Below, in pieces: positions 34,149-42,914 of a DNA stretch of 64,000 nucleotides. The translations under genes and the position numbers were made by a program. The stretch is from G965247775 sp965247775. GTDB taxonomy: Bacteria > Chloroflexota > Dehalococcoidia > Bin125. The stretch is from contig OZ252031.1 of the NCBI GenBank assembly GCA_965247775.1, positions 1,240,001-1,304,000 on the forward strand, read 5' to 3'. The notes under the pieces are model-generated. The model worked only from the letters and a program-made list of their open reading frames with translations, did no database searches and was not told the DNA's origin. Position 1 is the first letter of the stretch, and the number at the start of each line of letters is the position of its first letter.

Positions 34149-34690
34149 ACACGATCCTCATCGCAGACGATGATCCGCGCATCCGCCACCGGCACCGCGA
34201 CCCTCGCCCGTATCCACCAGGCCGTCCGCGAACTCGTCGCCCGCGTGCGCGCCAACCTCCGCCGCGCCGCCCAGCGCCTCGCCCTCGGCCCCTCACCCGC
34301 GACTTCGCCACCCGCGGCGCCCAGATCCACGGCGCCCCTGTCCCCTCGCCCCCATCGAATTCCAGCTCCTCAGCGAATTCGCTCTCCACCCCGCCCGCGT
34401 CCTCCTCCCCGCCGACCTCCTCCGCTCCATCTGGGGCCCCGCCTACCTCGACGACCACGGCCTCCTCCGCAACGTCATGACCATGGCCCTCGAGGCCACC
34501 CCGGACCTGCACGTCGTCTGCCAGGCCGCCAACGGCCGCGAACCCGCCGACCTCGTCCTCAAGGAGCAGCCGGGCATCGTCCTCATGGACATCCTCATGC
34601 CCCTCCTCGACGGCCTCGAAGCCACCCGCCGCATCCTCCGCGACTCCCCCCAAGCCCGCATCGTCGTCCTCACCGGCGTCGCCGGCCCCG
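34149..34690 (+). pseudogene. Fused remnants of two response regulators
   Basis: Pieces in changing frames read TILIADDDPRIR (start of a receiver), VRELVARVRANLRRAAQRL (linker of an OmpR-type regulator), LTRDFATRGAQIHG and IEFQLLSEFALHPARVLLPA (OmpR winged helix, with SIWGPAYLDDHG). This joins directly at about 34477 to a NarL-type receiver, ALEATPDLHVVCQAANGREP with IVLMDILMPLLDGLEATRRI. So two genes lost their middle or ends and were fused by deletion. The rest, 34691-34967, is unrecognised; its minus strand reads WAWLWPLSVAVGTAAAVFSA, a possible membrane-segment relic. Confidence 0.8.
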
Positions 34691-34967
34691 ACGTCGCCTG
34701 GACGTCCTCCGCATCGGCGTCGAGCCGCGCACGACAACAGCCGTCGAGCGGCGCCGAGCCGCTCCGTGCCGCCCCCAACCCCTCTTGCCAGCCAGCCACG
34801 ACCGAGCCGTCAACCAGCCCCGCTGAGAACACCGCCGCCGCCGTCCCCACCGCCACCGACAGCGGCCACAGCCATGCCCAGCGGGGCAAGGCTCGACGAA
34901 GTCACGCGAAACCATCCACCTGACGGCAAATTCAAACCCGTCCAGGGCCGCCTCACCGCATCCCCTC

Positions 34968-35618
34968 TCAGCTCGGCGCCGAGGCTTCGCCGCCCCCTGC
35001 CGGCCCCACCGCGTACAGCCCCCGCCCCTTCGCCAGCAGCAGCCCCGTCTCCGACTCCACGTCGATGTCCCCTACCACCAGCGAGCGCCCCTTCTTCAGG
35101 ATCCGGCACGTCGCCACCAGCTCCACCCCCAGCGCCGGTCGCAGATACGACACGTTCAGTTCCGCCGTTCCCCGCAACTCCTCCCCCGCCCGGCACATCG
35201 ACGCCGCGCTCGTCACCAGCGCGATGTCCACCAGCGTCGCGATGAGGCCCCCGTGCACGCCCCCACTCGCACCCCCCGCCGCCCCCTCCGTCGACATCCG
35301 CACCGTCGACTGGCCCCGTTCCAGCGCACTCAGCCGTGTCTTGAAGCGTGGCCCATCGCCCCGGTCGTGCGACGCCTGGATCTGTTCCAGCGTGACCAGC
35401 CAGGCACGCTCCGCCTCCTTGCTCGGGGCCCCGCAGTCCGCCACGCGCGCCCGCGCCCCTTCCCGACCCGACGCCGGCCCCCTCAGCGGAGCCGCCCCGC
35501 GGACCGCACACAGGGTAGCCCAGGACGCCTCGCGCCCGGCCCTCGCAGCGCCCGCGCCCGCGCTCGGCGTCTCAGTCGTCGTCTGCGTGCTCGTCGTGTC
35601 CTCTTCCAGCGCCCACAA
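34968..35618 (-). CDS. PaaI-like hot-dog thioesterase
   Basis: The C-terminal 120 residues are a PaaI/DUF4442-type thioesterase: VHGGLIATLVDIALVTSA, then GTAELNVSYLRPALGVELVA and LVVGDIDVESETG. The first 70 residues (rich in Ala, Gly, Arg and Thr) are not part of the fold. The longest start is TTG at 35618 with GGAGGAG in front; shorter starts around residue 59 are possible and would give a family-sized protein. Hydrolyses acyl-CoA thioesters; substrate unknown. Confidence 0.8.
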   Translation of the reverse strand: MWALEEDTTSTQTTTETPSAGAGAARAGREASWATLCAVRGAAPLRGPASGREGARARVADCGAPSKEAERAWLVTLEQIQASHDRGDGPRFKTRLSALERGQSTVRMSTEGAAGGASGGVHGGLIATLVDIALVTSAASMCRAGEELRGTAELNVSYLRPALGVELVATCRILKKGRSLVVGDIDVESETGLLLAKGRGLYAVGPAGGGEASAPS

Positions 35619-35736
35619 TGCCGCGGCGCGCTCCTCCCACGGGGCTGCCTGTATCGTCCCCCGCCCGCACCACAGCGCATATCGGGGGAACTCCCAGGCC
35701 CCTGCCTCCGCGGTTGCAGGCGCTTCGAAACACGAC

Positions 35737-36681
35737 TCAGCCCCCCGGCAGCACCTGCCGCAGCGCGAACCAGAGGTTCGCCGGCCGCTCCGCCAGCCGC
35801 CGCATAAAGTACGGATACCAGTGCCGGCCGTACGGCAGGTACAGTCGCACTGGGTAGCCCTCCCGCAGCAGCCGCGCCTGCAACCGCGGTCGCACCCCGT
35901 ACAGCATCTGCACCTCCCAGCTCCCGCTCGGCGCCCCCGTGCGAAACGCTCGCGTCCGCGTCGCCGCGATCACGGCTTCGTCGTGCGTCGCCAGCGACAG
36001 CCGCGCCCCCCCCGCCACCGCCTCCGCTGCCAGCAACGCCCGCACCAGCCCGTGCATCGACCGCACCACCGCCTCCTCCCCCCTGTACGCCACCGACGCC
36101 GGCTCCGCGTACGCCCCCTTCACCAGCCGCACCCGCGCGATCCCCTCCCCGATCAACGCCGCCACGTCGTCGGCGCTCCGCCGCAGCGCCGCCTGGATCG
36201 CGACGCCCAGCGCAGGGTCTGTCTCCAGCCCCTGCCGGTACAGTCGGAGTGTCGCCTCCACCGTCGGCGAACGCTCCATGTCCAGCTCCAGCCCCACTCC
36301 CGTGCGCGCCGTCACCGCCGCGATCGCCGCCAGGTTCCGCGCCGCCAGATCCTCCCCCACCTGCAACCCCAGCAACGTCGGCTTCACCGCCACCTTGCTG
36401 CGCTCCGCGATCCCCTCCCCCTCGATCACCGCCAGCAGCGCCTGGTATTCCTCCACCGCCGCCGCAGCCTCCGCCGCGTTGTCCACATCCTCCCCCAGCG
36501 CCGAAAACGTCACCGCGAAGCCACGCTCCAGCAGCGGCTCCGCCGCCGCCATCGCCTCCACCGCCGTCGCCCCCGCCACGAACCGCCGCACCAGCCGCCC
36601 CGAGAGCGACGACCGCTCCAGCCAGTCGCCCAGCGCTCGCCGACGCGACGCCCACAGCAGCACATCGCGGAGCGCGTTCAT
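35737..36681 (-). CDS. Proline dehydrogenase
   Basis: A 314-residue FAD-dependent proline dehydrogenase barrel of the short, monofunctional type. RVRLVKGAYAEPASVAYRGE, EVQMLYGVRPRLQARL and VRLYLPYGRHWYPYFMRRLA are the flavin and substrate signatures (R-R-L-A-E-R-P at the end). It oxidises proline to pyrroline-5-carboxylate. No P5C dehydrogenase is nearby. Start ATG at 36681. Confidence 0.95.
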   Translation of the reverse strand: MNALRDVLLWASRRRALGDWLERSSLSGRLVRRFVAGATAVEAMAAAEPLLERGFAVTFSALGEDVDNAAEAAAAVEEYQALLAVIEGEGIAERSKVAVKPTLLGLQVGEDLAARNLAAIAAVTARTGVGLELDMERSPTVEATLRLYRQGLETDPALGVAIQAALRRSADDVAALIGEGIARVRLVKGAYAEPASVAYRGEEAVVRSMHGLVRALLAAEAVAGGARLSLATHDEAVIAATRTRAFRTGAPSGSWEVQMLYGVRPRLQARLLREGYPVRLYLPYGRHWYPYFMRRLAERPANLWFALRQVLPGG

Positions 36682-36760
36682 GCCCCGAGCCTACGGGCTC
36701 GTTCGCCTACGATCTCATCGGCTCGGATAGAGCGGACGGCCCGCGGGGTGCGCCCCCGCC

Positions 36761-36877
36761 TTAGCCTTGGCGCTGTTTGTTGCGCGGATTCTTCTTGTTG
36801 ATGATGTAGACGCGCCCCTTGCGACGGACGATCTGATCGTCCTTCGAACGCTTCTTCACGGATGTCCGAACCTTCAT
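36761..36877 (-). CDS. rpmJ: Ribosomal protein bL36, cysteine-free form
   Basis: A 38-residue protein, MKVRTSVKKRSKDDQIVRRK followed by GRVYIINKKNPRNKQRQG. It matches bL36 end to end. All zinc-binding Cys/His of the usual C+ form are replaced (Arg-Ser-Lys-Asp-Asp, Asn and Asn), so it is a zinc-independent C- form, like those many bacteria use under zinc shortage. The ATG at 36877 has an ideal GGAGG. It stands alone, outside a ribosomal operon, as C- paralogues often do. Confidence 0.93.
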   Translation of the reverse strand: MKVRTSVKKRSKDDQIVRRKGRVYIINKKNPRNKQRQG

Positions 36878-36999
36878 CACCGCCTCCAGGCGCGAACCTC
36901 ACCCTACCACGCCTCTTCGCCGGCGGCCGCTCCCCGCACGATCCCCCCCCACCGCACCACCCCACATCCGCGCACCCCTCCGCTACCCTCCTCTCGCCC

Positions 37000-38208
37000 A
37001 TGCCCCCCACCGACGCCCCCCTCCTCACCACCCCACACGCCCTCGACCGCCTCTGCCACGACATCCAGCACGCCGGCCTCTTCGCCATCGACACGGAGTT
37101 CGTCAGCGAACGCACCTACCGCCCCGAACTCTCCCTGATCCAGGTCGCCACCCCCGGCCACATCACGATCGTCGACGCCCTCGCCCTCCCCGACCTCACG
37201 CCCCTCTGGCGCCTCGCCGCCGACCCCGCCGTCACCCTCGTCGTCCACGCCGGCGACCAGGAAGCCCGCTTCTGCTGGTACGCCACCGGCGCCCTCCCCG
37301 CCAACGTCCTCGACGTCCAGATCGCCGCCGGCCTCGTCGGCCAGCGCTATCCCGCCGCCTATCACGTCCTCGTCCGGGCCCTCCTCGGCCTCCGCCTCCA
37401 CCAGGGGCAGACCCGGAGCGACTGGATGCGCCGACCCCTTTCCAGCGCCCAGCTCGCCTACGCCGCCGCCGACGTCGAACACCTCCTCCCCCTCCGTGAG
37501 AGCCTCCAGGACCAGCTCCGGCTTCGCGACCGCCTCCCCTGGCAACAAGAAGAATCCGACCACCAGGCCCGCCGTCTCCGCGAGGAACTCACCCAGGACC
37601 GTTGGTGGCGCCTGGCCGGCGCCGGCAAACTCGGCCGGCGCGAACTTGCCGCCGTGCGCGCCCTTTATCAGTGGCGCGAAGGCGTCGCCCAGCGCCGCAA
37701 CCTCCCCCGCCGGCGCGTCCTCCGTGACGACCTCATCCTCGCCACCCTACAAGCCATGCCCCACACTCCCGATGACCTCCGCCGTGTCCGCGGCCTGGAA
37801 CGCCTCTCGAACCGCGACCGCGCCTCCATCCTCGACACCCTCGATACCGTCCGCGCCCTCCCCACCGAGGACCTCCCACCCGCCCGCCGCGGCGAAGGGC
37901 GCGGTCCCGGCCAGGAACGCATGCTCGCCCTCGTCCTGGAAGCCCTGCTCGAATCCACGTGCGTCGAACAGGACGTCGCCTCCACCCTCGTCGGGGGTGC
38001 CGCCGATCTCCGCCGCCTGATCGACTGGCACCTGCGTGGCCGCGACCCGGACGCCCTCCCCGGCCTCCTGCGCGGCTGGCGCGCCCAGGTCTGCGGCGAC
38101 ACCCTCGAAGCCGCCCTCGCCGGCGAAGTCAGCCTCCGCGTCGGCGACCCCGCCTCCGCCCACCCCCTCCTCGTCGAGCCGAGCCCCCCGGCTCCCACCC
38201 CGTCCTGA
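37000..38208 (+). CDS. rnd: Ribonuclease D
   Basis: A 402-residue DEDDy exonuclease. Asp31 and Glu33 are in FAIDTEFVSERTY, Asp86 in VVHAGDQEARF, and Tyr154 with Asp158 in LAYAAADVEHLLPL. The C-terminal half has HRDC-like segments (GRRELAAVRALYQWREGVAQ; LERLSNRDRASIL). It trims tRNA 3' ends. Three tRNA genes lie 550 bases downstream. There is no clear ribosome-binding site before ATG 37000, so the mRNA may be leaderless. Confidence 0.95.
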   Translation: MPPTDAPLLTTPHALDRLCHDIQHAGLFAIDTEFVSERTYRPELSLIQVATPGHITIVDALALPDLTPLWRLAADPAVTLVVHAGDQEARFCWYATGALPANVLDVQIAAGLVGQRYPAAYHVLVRALLGLRLHQGQTRSDWMRRPLSSAQLAYAAADVEHLLPLRESLQDQLRLRDRLPWQQEESDHQARRLREELTQDRWWRLAGAGKLGRRELAAVRALYQWREGVAQRRNLPRRRVLRDDLILATLQAMPHTPDDLRRVRGLERLSNRDRASILDTLDTVRALPTEDLPPARRGEGRGPGQERMLALVLEALLESTCVEQDVASTLVGGAADLRRLIDWHLRGRDPDALPGLLRGWRAQVCGDTLEAALAGEVSLRVGDPASAHPLLVEPSPPAPTPS

Positions 38209-38223
38209 CCCGCCCCCATCCCC

Positions 38224-38485
38224 CTACAACGCCGGATCCGCCTCCGCCCGCAGCACCCACCCCACTGCCCCCGCGGCGTCTCCCGATCGAACGGCTTCGC
38301 CACGTACGTCCATTCCGGGCCCGGCTCCAGCCCCTCCAGCGCCGCCATCCCATAGCCGCTGAATACCGCCTCAGCCTCGACAGCACCCGCCGTAGCGCCG
38401 CCTCCGTCACCGCCTACCCCGCCTCCTCCAGGATCAGCCGGCACGCCGTCCGAATCTCCGCACGATCCTCCACCACCAGCACGCG
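38224..38485 (-). pseudogene. Remnant of a receiver domain (hybrid histidine kinase type)
   Basis: The minus strand reads RVLVVEDRAEIRTACRLILE and EEAG, a TAG, AVTEAA, then a large internal loss, and in another frame VFSGYGMAALEGLEPGPEWT with YVAKPFDRET. The first block is the start of a receiver and the last its end (S-G-Y ... K-P-F), with the phosphoacceptor part missing. Another case of a gene with its middle deleted. Confidence 0.75.
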
Positions 38486-38611
38486 AACGCGAGGACGGGG
38501 AGCTCCATCCCACCCCCGACGCCGACCTGGTCGTCCAGATCCTCGACAAGTACGCGACCGGCGCGATGCCGACCGCCTCTAGCGAGAAACCGACGACAGC
38601 GGCCGCCGCGA

Positions 38612-38735
38612 ACTCGCAAGTACGATCTTCGAGAGCGTGGCGGTGGAGGGGCGCACCGTTATCGCCCTGGCCCCGAAGCCGGATGGCGCGGGCCGATTCA
38701 CGGAGGACCGGCTGCGCCGGCACGATGGGGACATG
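38612..38735 (+). pseudogene. Possible C-terminal piece of a serine recombinase
   Basis: The plus strand reads TIFESVAVEGRTVIALAPKP, similar to the last strand region of large serine recombinases (F-E-x-V-x-V-x-G-R-x-I-V-A). There is no upstream domain and no start. It lies just left of the tRNA cluster, a usual integration neighbourhood. Weak support. The rest of 38486-38744 is unassigned. Confidence 0.3.
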
Positions 38736-38744
38736 GGTGCAGTC

Positions 38745-38820
38745 TGGCTCCCCGGGCAGGACTCGAACCTGCGACCTAGCGGTTAACAGCCGCTCGCTCT
38801 ACCAATTGAGCTACCGGGGA
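38745..38820 (-). tRNA. tRNA-Asn (GTT)
   Basis: Full cloverleaf on the minus strand from 38820: acceptor TCCCCGG/CCGGGGA, D-arm GCTCAATTGGTAGAGC, anticodon loop TGTTAAC giving GTT, T-arm GCAGGTTCGAGTCCTGC, discriminator G. CCA is encoded. Confidence 0.97.
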
Positions 38821-38834
38821 AGGGGCCGGCACGC

Positions 38835-38908
38835 TGGCTGCCGAGCCAGGGCTCGAACCTGGACTGAGGGATCCAAAGTCCCTAGTGCTACCATTACACC
38901 ACTCGGCA
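38835..38908 (-). tRNA. tRNA-Gln (TTG)
   Basis: Minus strand from 38908: acceptor TGCCGAG/CTCGGCA, anticodon loop TTTGGAT giving TTG, T-arm CCAGGTTCGAGCCCTGG, CCA encoded. It lies 14 bases upstream of tRNA-Asn and likely shares its transcript. Confidence 0.97.
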
Positions 38909-38971
38909 GCGCGCGGCTCAACCGCCCCGCCCGCGCCGTCGCACGCAGCCAGCCCGCACGACCGCGCGCTC

Positions 38972-39060
38972 TGGTGCCGAAGGCCGGATTCGAACCGGCA
39001 CGGGGGTCGCCCCCCAACAGTGTTTGAGACTGCCGCGTCTACCAGTTCCGCCACTTCGGC
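38972..39060 (-). tRNA. tRNA-Leu (CAA)
   Basis: Minus strand from 39060: acceptor GCCGAAG/CTTCGGC, long variable arm (GGGGGGCGACCCCC region) as in class II tRNAs, anticodon loop CTCAAAC giving CAA, CCA encoded. First of the three-gene tRNA cluster Leu-Gln-Asn. Confidence 0.97.
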
Positions 39061-39340
39061 CCGGGGCGCCTCGCGGCGCCGGCTCCAGATCCACCACCGG
39101 CAGATCCACACCCGGTGCCCCGCCAAGTATCGCAGCGCCCCCCAGCCCCAAGCAATGCAGCCGCCCGCAGTCGCCGCCCCTCCCTTAGGGGCTCACCCTT
39201 GAACCCCCCGACCCCCCCCGCCGATTCCTCAAGGGAGGGGACACGCGAATGCATCGCGCCGTAGTCAACGAAGTGCCGCCCGTTCCATCCTCGGCGCCTC
39301 CGTCTTCAACAGAGCCAGCGTCTTCAATAGAGAAGGCCGC

Positions 39341-39949
39341 ATGCTCGCCCAGGCCGGCGCGCGCCTGAACCCCGGCCATCTGCACCAGATCGCCAACCAC
39401 GACTACCGCCGTATCACCATCGCCGAACGCAGCGCGGACCTCCCGGAGTTCCTCCGCCCCAGCGTCCGCTCCAACCTCCTCAGCACCCTCCGCACCGCCA
39501 TCGACTTCCTCCACGACGCCAGTGACGCCGCCTCCGTGGCCATCGCCCTGGGCAGCGCCTTCGGCCTCGACGACGCCACCATGCGCCGCCTCGTCCACGG
39601 CATGATCCTGCGCGACGTCGGCATGCTCGCCCTCCTCGCCAACCTCCTCGACGGCGACGACCCCCTCACTCCCGAAGACCGCCTCCGCATGCACGAGCAC
39701 CCCCTGCGCGCCGACACCCGCATGCTCCTCGTCAGCGACACCACCGCCGTCGCCGGCGTCTTCGCCGCCCCTCGTCGACCGCCCCCACCGCCCCCCCCCG
39801 TCGCGTCGCCGTCGTCCAGGCCCTGCGCGAACGCTGGCGCCCATCCGCGAACGCGTCCGCGCCGCCTGAGTCTCCACCCCCAAGCCCCCCGCCCCCTCTA
39901 CCTCGTCTCCACCCCCAAGCTCACCGCCGTCACCACGCCACTCACATAG
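39341..39949 (+). pseudogene. Degenerate HD-GYP-like protein
   Basis: From ATG 39341 the frame reads NHDYRRITIAERSADLPEFL, then RLVHGMILRDVGMLALLANL, LTPEDRLRMHEHPLRADTRM and a low-complexity proline tail to 39949. The middle corresponds to an HD-GYP phosphodiesterase (H-D-I-G-K ... L-T-P-E-E-x-x-x-M-x-x-H-P). The HD pair is changed to R-D and the GYP part is absent, so c-di-GMP hydrolysis is not expected. The tail overlaps the end of the exchanger gene on the other strand. Confidence 0.65.
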
Positions 39950-40911
39950 CCCAGCAGGATCGCCACCCCCAGGAGCCGGAACCAACGCCGCCGCTGCTGC
40001 GCCCCCGGCGTGCGCAGCAGCGGCCCCAGCGCCAGCACCATCACCCCCAGCCCGAACGCCGCCGTCACCGCCTGATCGCCATCCACCACCTGCAACAAAC
40101 GCCCCTCCTCCAGCGCTGCCTCCGCCGCGAACAGGGCCGCCAGGTTGAACACGTTGCTCCCAAACACATTGCCCACCACCAGCTCCGGCGCCCCCCGCCG
40201 CAGCGCCACCGTCGACGTCACCACCTCCGGCAACGACGTCGCCAGCGCCACCCCCACCACCCCCACCACTCCCCCGCTCACCCCCAGCGTCGCCGCGATC
40301 TCCTCCGCCGCGTCCGGCAGGAACAGCGACGCCACGAACACCACCGCCGTCGCCACCGCCAGCCGCGCCACGTCCCCCCGCATCGACGTCCACTGCGCTG
40401 CCACCCTCACCCGAGACAGCCCCGCGCTCCCCGGCAGCTCCGCCGCACGCGGCCGCCCCGACCGCTCGGCCCGGAACAAGCCAAACGACCCCGCCACGTA
40501 CAGCCCCCCCAGCAACAGCGCCCCCAGCCCGAAACGCCCCACCGCCGGCCCCTCCAGCAGCAGAAACACCAGGGCCGCCGCCGCCATCGTGATCGCCAGC
40601 GCCCCCGTCAGCGCCCCGCCCCGGTTCGACCGCACCGCCAGGGGGAACAGCACCAGGACCGCCCCGAAAATCGTCATGTTGAACAAGTTCGACCCCAGCA
40701 CCGTCCCCACCGCGATGTCCGGCTCGTCGATCCTCGCCGCCGTCACCACGCTCACCAACTCCGGCAGTGAGGTCGCCCCCGCCAGCAGCACCGTCCCCAG
40801 CCACAGCCGCCCCAGCCCCGTCTCCTCCGCCACCCCCTCCACCGCGTCCACCAGCAGCGGCCCCGCCAGCGCGATCGCCAGCGCGCACGCCGCGAAGATC
40901 ACGAACTCCAC
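39898..40911 (-). CDS. Sodium/calcium exchanger family (CaCA) membrane protein
   Basis: A 337-residue protein with about ten membrane helices and the two inverted alpha-repeats of the CaCA family: LAGATSLPELVSVVTAA with GTVLGSNLFN, and ALATSLPEVVTSTVALRR with GNVFGSNVFN. Ser, Glu and Asn residues in these repeats bind the cation. GTG start shares one base with the TAG of the upstream CNNM gene, so the two are co-translated. Likely calcium or other divalent export. Confidence 0.93.
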   Translation of the reverse strand: MEFVIFAACALAIALAGPLLVDAVEGVAEETGLGRLWLGTVLLAGATSLPELVSVVTAARIDEPDIAVGTVLGSNLFNMTIFGAVLVLFPLAVRSNRGGALTGALAITMAAAALVFLLLEGPAVGRFGLGALLLGGLYVAGSFGLFRAERSGRPRAAELPGSAGLSRVRVAAQWTSMRGDVARLAVATAVVFVASLFLPDAAEEIAATLGVSGGVVGVVGVALATSLPEVVTSTVALRRGAPELVVGNVFGSNVFNLAALFAAEAALEEGRLLQVVDGDQAVTAAFGLGVMVLALGPLLRTPGAQQRRRWFRLLGVAILLGYVSGVVTAVSLGVETR

Positions 40912-42245
40912 TAGGCCCCTACCTCCGGACGCCCAGCCGGATCCGCTCCCTCGGACGGCGTCCGTCCGCCGCCGTCCCCCTCCCCCTCTCCTTCCACCCC
41001 ACCCGGCAGCGCCTCCACCGCGACCAGCCGCACCCGCCGCTCATCCGCGCTCAGTACCGTAAAGCGGTACCCGGACACGTCCACCGTCTCCCCCCGCGCT
41101 GGCATGTGCCGCAGGTGCGCCAGCACCAGCCCGCCCGCCGTCTCCGCCTCCGCGTGCGGCAGCTCCACCCCCAGCTCCGCCCCCAATTGCCCCAGCGCGC
41201 GCTGCCCCTCCACGTACAAGCGTCCCCCCACCCGTACCGGCGCCTCCTCCCCCCGCTGCGGACCGCTCTCGCTGCGGATCTCCCCCACCACCTCTTCCAG
41301 CACGTCCTCCAGCGTCACGATCCCTGCCGTCGCCCCAAACTCGTCGATCAGGACCACCAAGTGCGTCCCGCTTTCCTGCATCGCCTCCAGCACCCCCGCC
41401 ACCCGCGCCCGCTCCGACTCGAACAACGGCTCCCGCATCACCTCCCGCGCCAGCGCCTCCCCCCGCCCCGACGCCTGCGCCGCATTCACGTCGCTCACGT
41501 GCACATACCCCACGATGTCATCCGGCGACCCCTCGTGCACCAGCAAGCGCAGATACCCCAGCGCCGCCAGCTGCCGCGCCACCTCCGCCAGCGGCGTCGA
41601 CGCCTCCACCGCCGCGATCTGCACCCGCGGCGTCATGATCCGCCGCACCTGCTGCGTCGGCAGCGCCAGCGCGCTGAGCAGCATCGCCGACTCATCCCGC
41701 TCGATCGCCCCCCCCTCGGCCCCCAGCCGGATCGCCGTCCGCAGCTCCCCCAAGCTCAGCGCCGGCCCACGCTCCCCCCGCTCCCCCACCAGCGCCAGCA
41801 GCCCCCGGCTGATCCCGTCCAGCACCCACACCACGGGCGCCGTCAGCCGCGTCCAGCCCCCCAACGGTAGCGCGTACGCCCGCGCCACCGAAAAGTTGTG
41901 ATGCAGCGCCACCGTCTTCGGTCCCACCTCCCCGAACACCACCAGCAGCACCGTCATGATCAGCGTCGCGGCCAGGACTCCCGCCCACCCCGACACCACG
42001 TCCGTCGCGATCGCCGCCCCCACCGCCGCCGCGCCTGTGTTGGCCAGATTGTTCCCCAGCAGAATCGACGACAGCAAGCGCCGCGGCGACGCCAGCAGCC
42101 GCGACACCCGTCCCGCCCCCGGCACCCCCCGCCCCAGCCGCTCCGCCACCTGCACCCGCTCCAACGACAGAAACGCCGTCTCCGCGCTGGAGAAGAACGC
42201 TGACAAGAACAGCAACACCACCAACAGCGGGATATACACCGACAT
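40911..42245 (-). CDS. CNNM/CorC-family transporter (DUF21-CBS-CorC_HlyC)
   Basis: A 444-residue protein in the standard order: an N-terminal DUF21 membrane domain (LLVVLLFLSAFFSSAETAFL, NNLANTGAAAVGAAIATDVV), a pair of CBS domains (IMTPRVQIAAVEASTPLAEV; HLVVLIDEFGATAGIVTLED) and a C-terminal CorC_HlyC domain. These proteins are linked to magnesium efflux. ATG at 42245 has GGGAGG. Partner gene: the CaCA exchanger. Confidence 0.94.
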   Translation of the reverse strand: MSVYIPLLVVLLFLSAFFSSAETAFLSLERVQVAERLGRGVPGAGRVSRLLASPRRLLSSILLGNNLANTGAAAVGAAIATDVVSGWAGVLAATLIMTVLLVVFGEVGPKTVALHHNFSVARAYALPLGGWTRLTAPVVWVLDGISRGLLALVGERGERGPALSLGELRTAIRLGAEGGAIERDESAMLLSALALPTQQVRRIMTPRVQIAAVEASTPLAEVARQLAALGYLRLLVHEGSPDDIVGYVHVSDVNAAQASGRGEALAREVMREPLFESERARVAGVLEAMQESGTHLVVLIDEFGATAGIVTLEDVLEEVVGEIRSESGPQRGEEAPVRVGGRLYVEGQRALGQLGAELGVELPHAEAETAGGLVLAHLRHMPARGETVDVSGYRFTVLSADERRVRLVAVEALPGGVEGEGEGDGGGRTPSEGADPAGRPEVGA

Positions 42246-42675
42246 TGCAGCCTCCCGCCCGGCGGGCCCCGTCCCCGTGACGGACCCGGGCGCGGCGCGC
42301 GTCGAGCCGCCCCGAAGCGACGACCCCGCCGCACGCAATCCCGCTCACCGTACCCAGTCCCCCCGCCTCGCACGAGCGCGCCCCCTCTCCCAACCGCCCC
42401 ACTCGCCCGGCCCCCGTCGAACGCCCGCGCCGCTGACCCACGTCCGCATCCGCCCTCCCAAGAACCGCTACCCCACCCCCGCCCCTTCCGCCCCTCTCCG
42501 TTCCAGGCAATGGAGACGGGTGCGGGGGGAGTCCCCGTACCACACCCCGCGCCGCGCCGTGAGCCGTCCATCGTCCCATCATTCCCGTATAGTCAACCCA
42601 CGTAACGACCGGTCCCCGCCCCTATCATGCGACGCAGTCGCCGCCCCAGCAGCTACCGCCGGAAGCGGGTCCACG

Positions 42676-42825
42676 ATGCGGTCTGCGATGGGGAAACGAT
42701 GGGCACTGCACATCGGCGCACTGGTCGTGCTGGGCCTGGTCGCGCTCATGGGTGTCGGCGCGGAGCACACCGCTGCCCAGGCCCCCGGGCCGCCCCCCCC
42801 ATTCCTTCGGCAATTATGCCCTTGA
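42676..42825 (+). pseudogene. Truncated exported protein, signal peptide only
   Basis: The frame MRSAMGKRWALHIGALVVLG, LVALMGVGAEHTAAQA is a classic cleavable signal peptide, but it ends after 49 residues. The break falls within the dispersed repeat at 42809-42834. I read it as a secreted-protein gene cut off by whatever moved the repeat. The rest of 42246-42675 shows no gene. Confidence 0.6.
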
Positions 42826-42834
42826 CCCAGGCTC
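42809..42834 (+). repeat. Dispersed repeat, copy 1 (GCAATTATGCCCTTGAC core)
   Basis: The core GCAATTATGCCCTTGAC with CAGG two bases later occurs three times in the window: here, at 56313-56338 and at 57167-57192 (the last two inverted). Its first half, GGGCAtaatTGCCC when complete, is a small palindrome. In the first two cases it marks the point where a gene is truncated. Confidence 0.8.
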
Positions 42835-42914
42835 AGGATGGGGAAGGGATAGTGACATGACCGATGCCATGGTCAAAAATCGAAAACGGGAGCCGTGGGA
42901 CGCGAAATGCAGCC

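Noticed and set aside
42809..42834. Promoter (TTGACC as -35)
   Set aside because: No -10 at 16-18 bases in any of the three copies, and the copies lie in different orientations relative to nearby genes.
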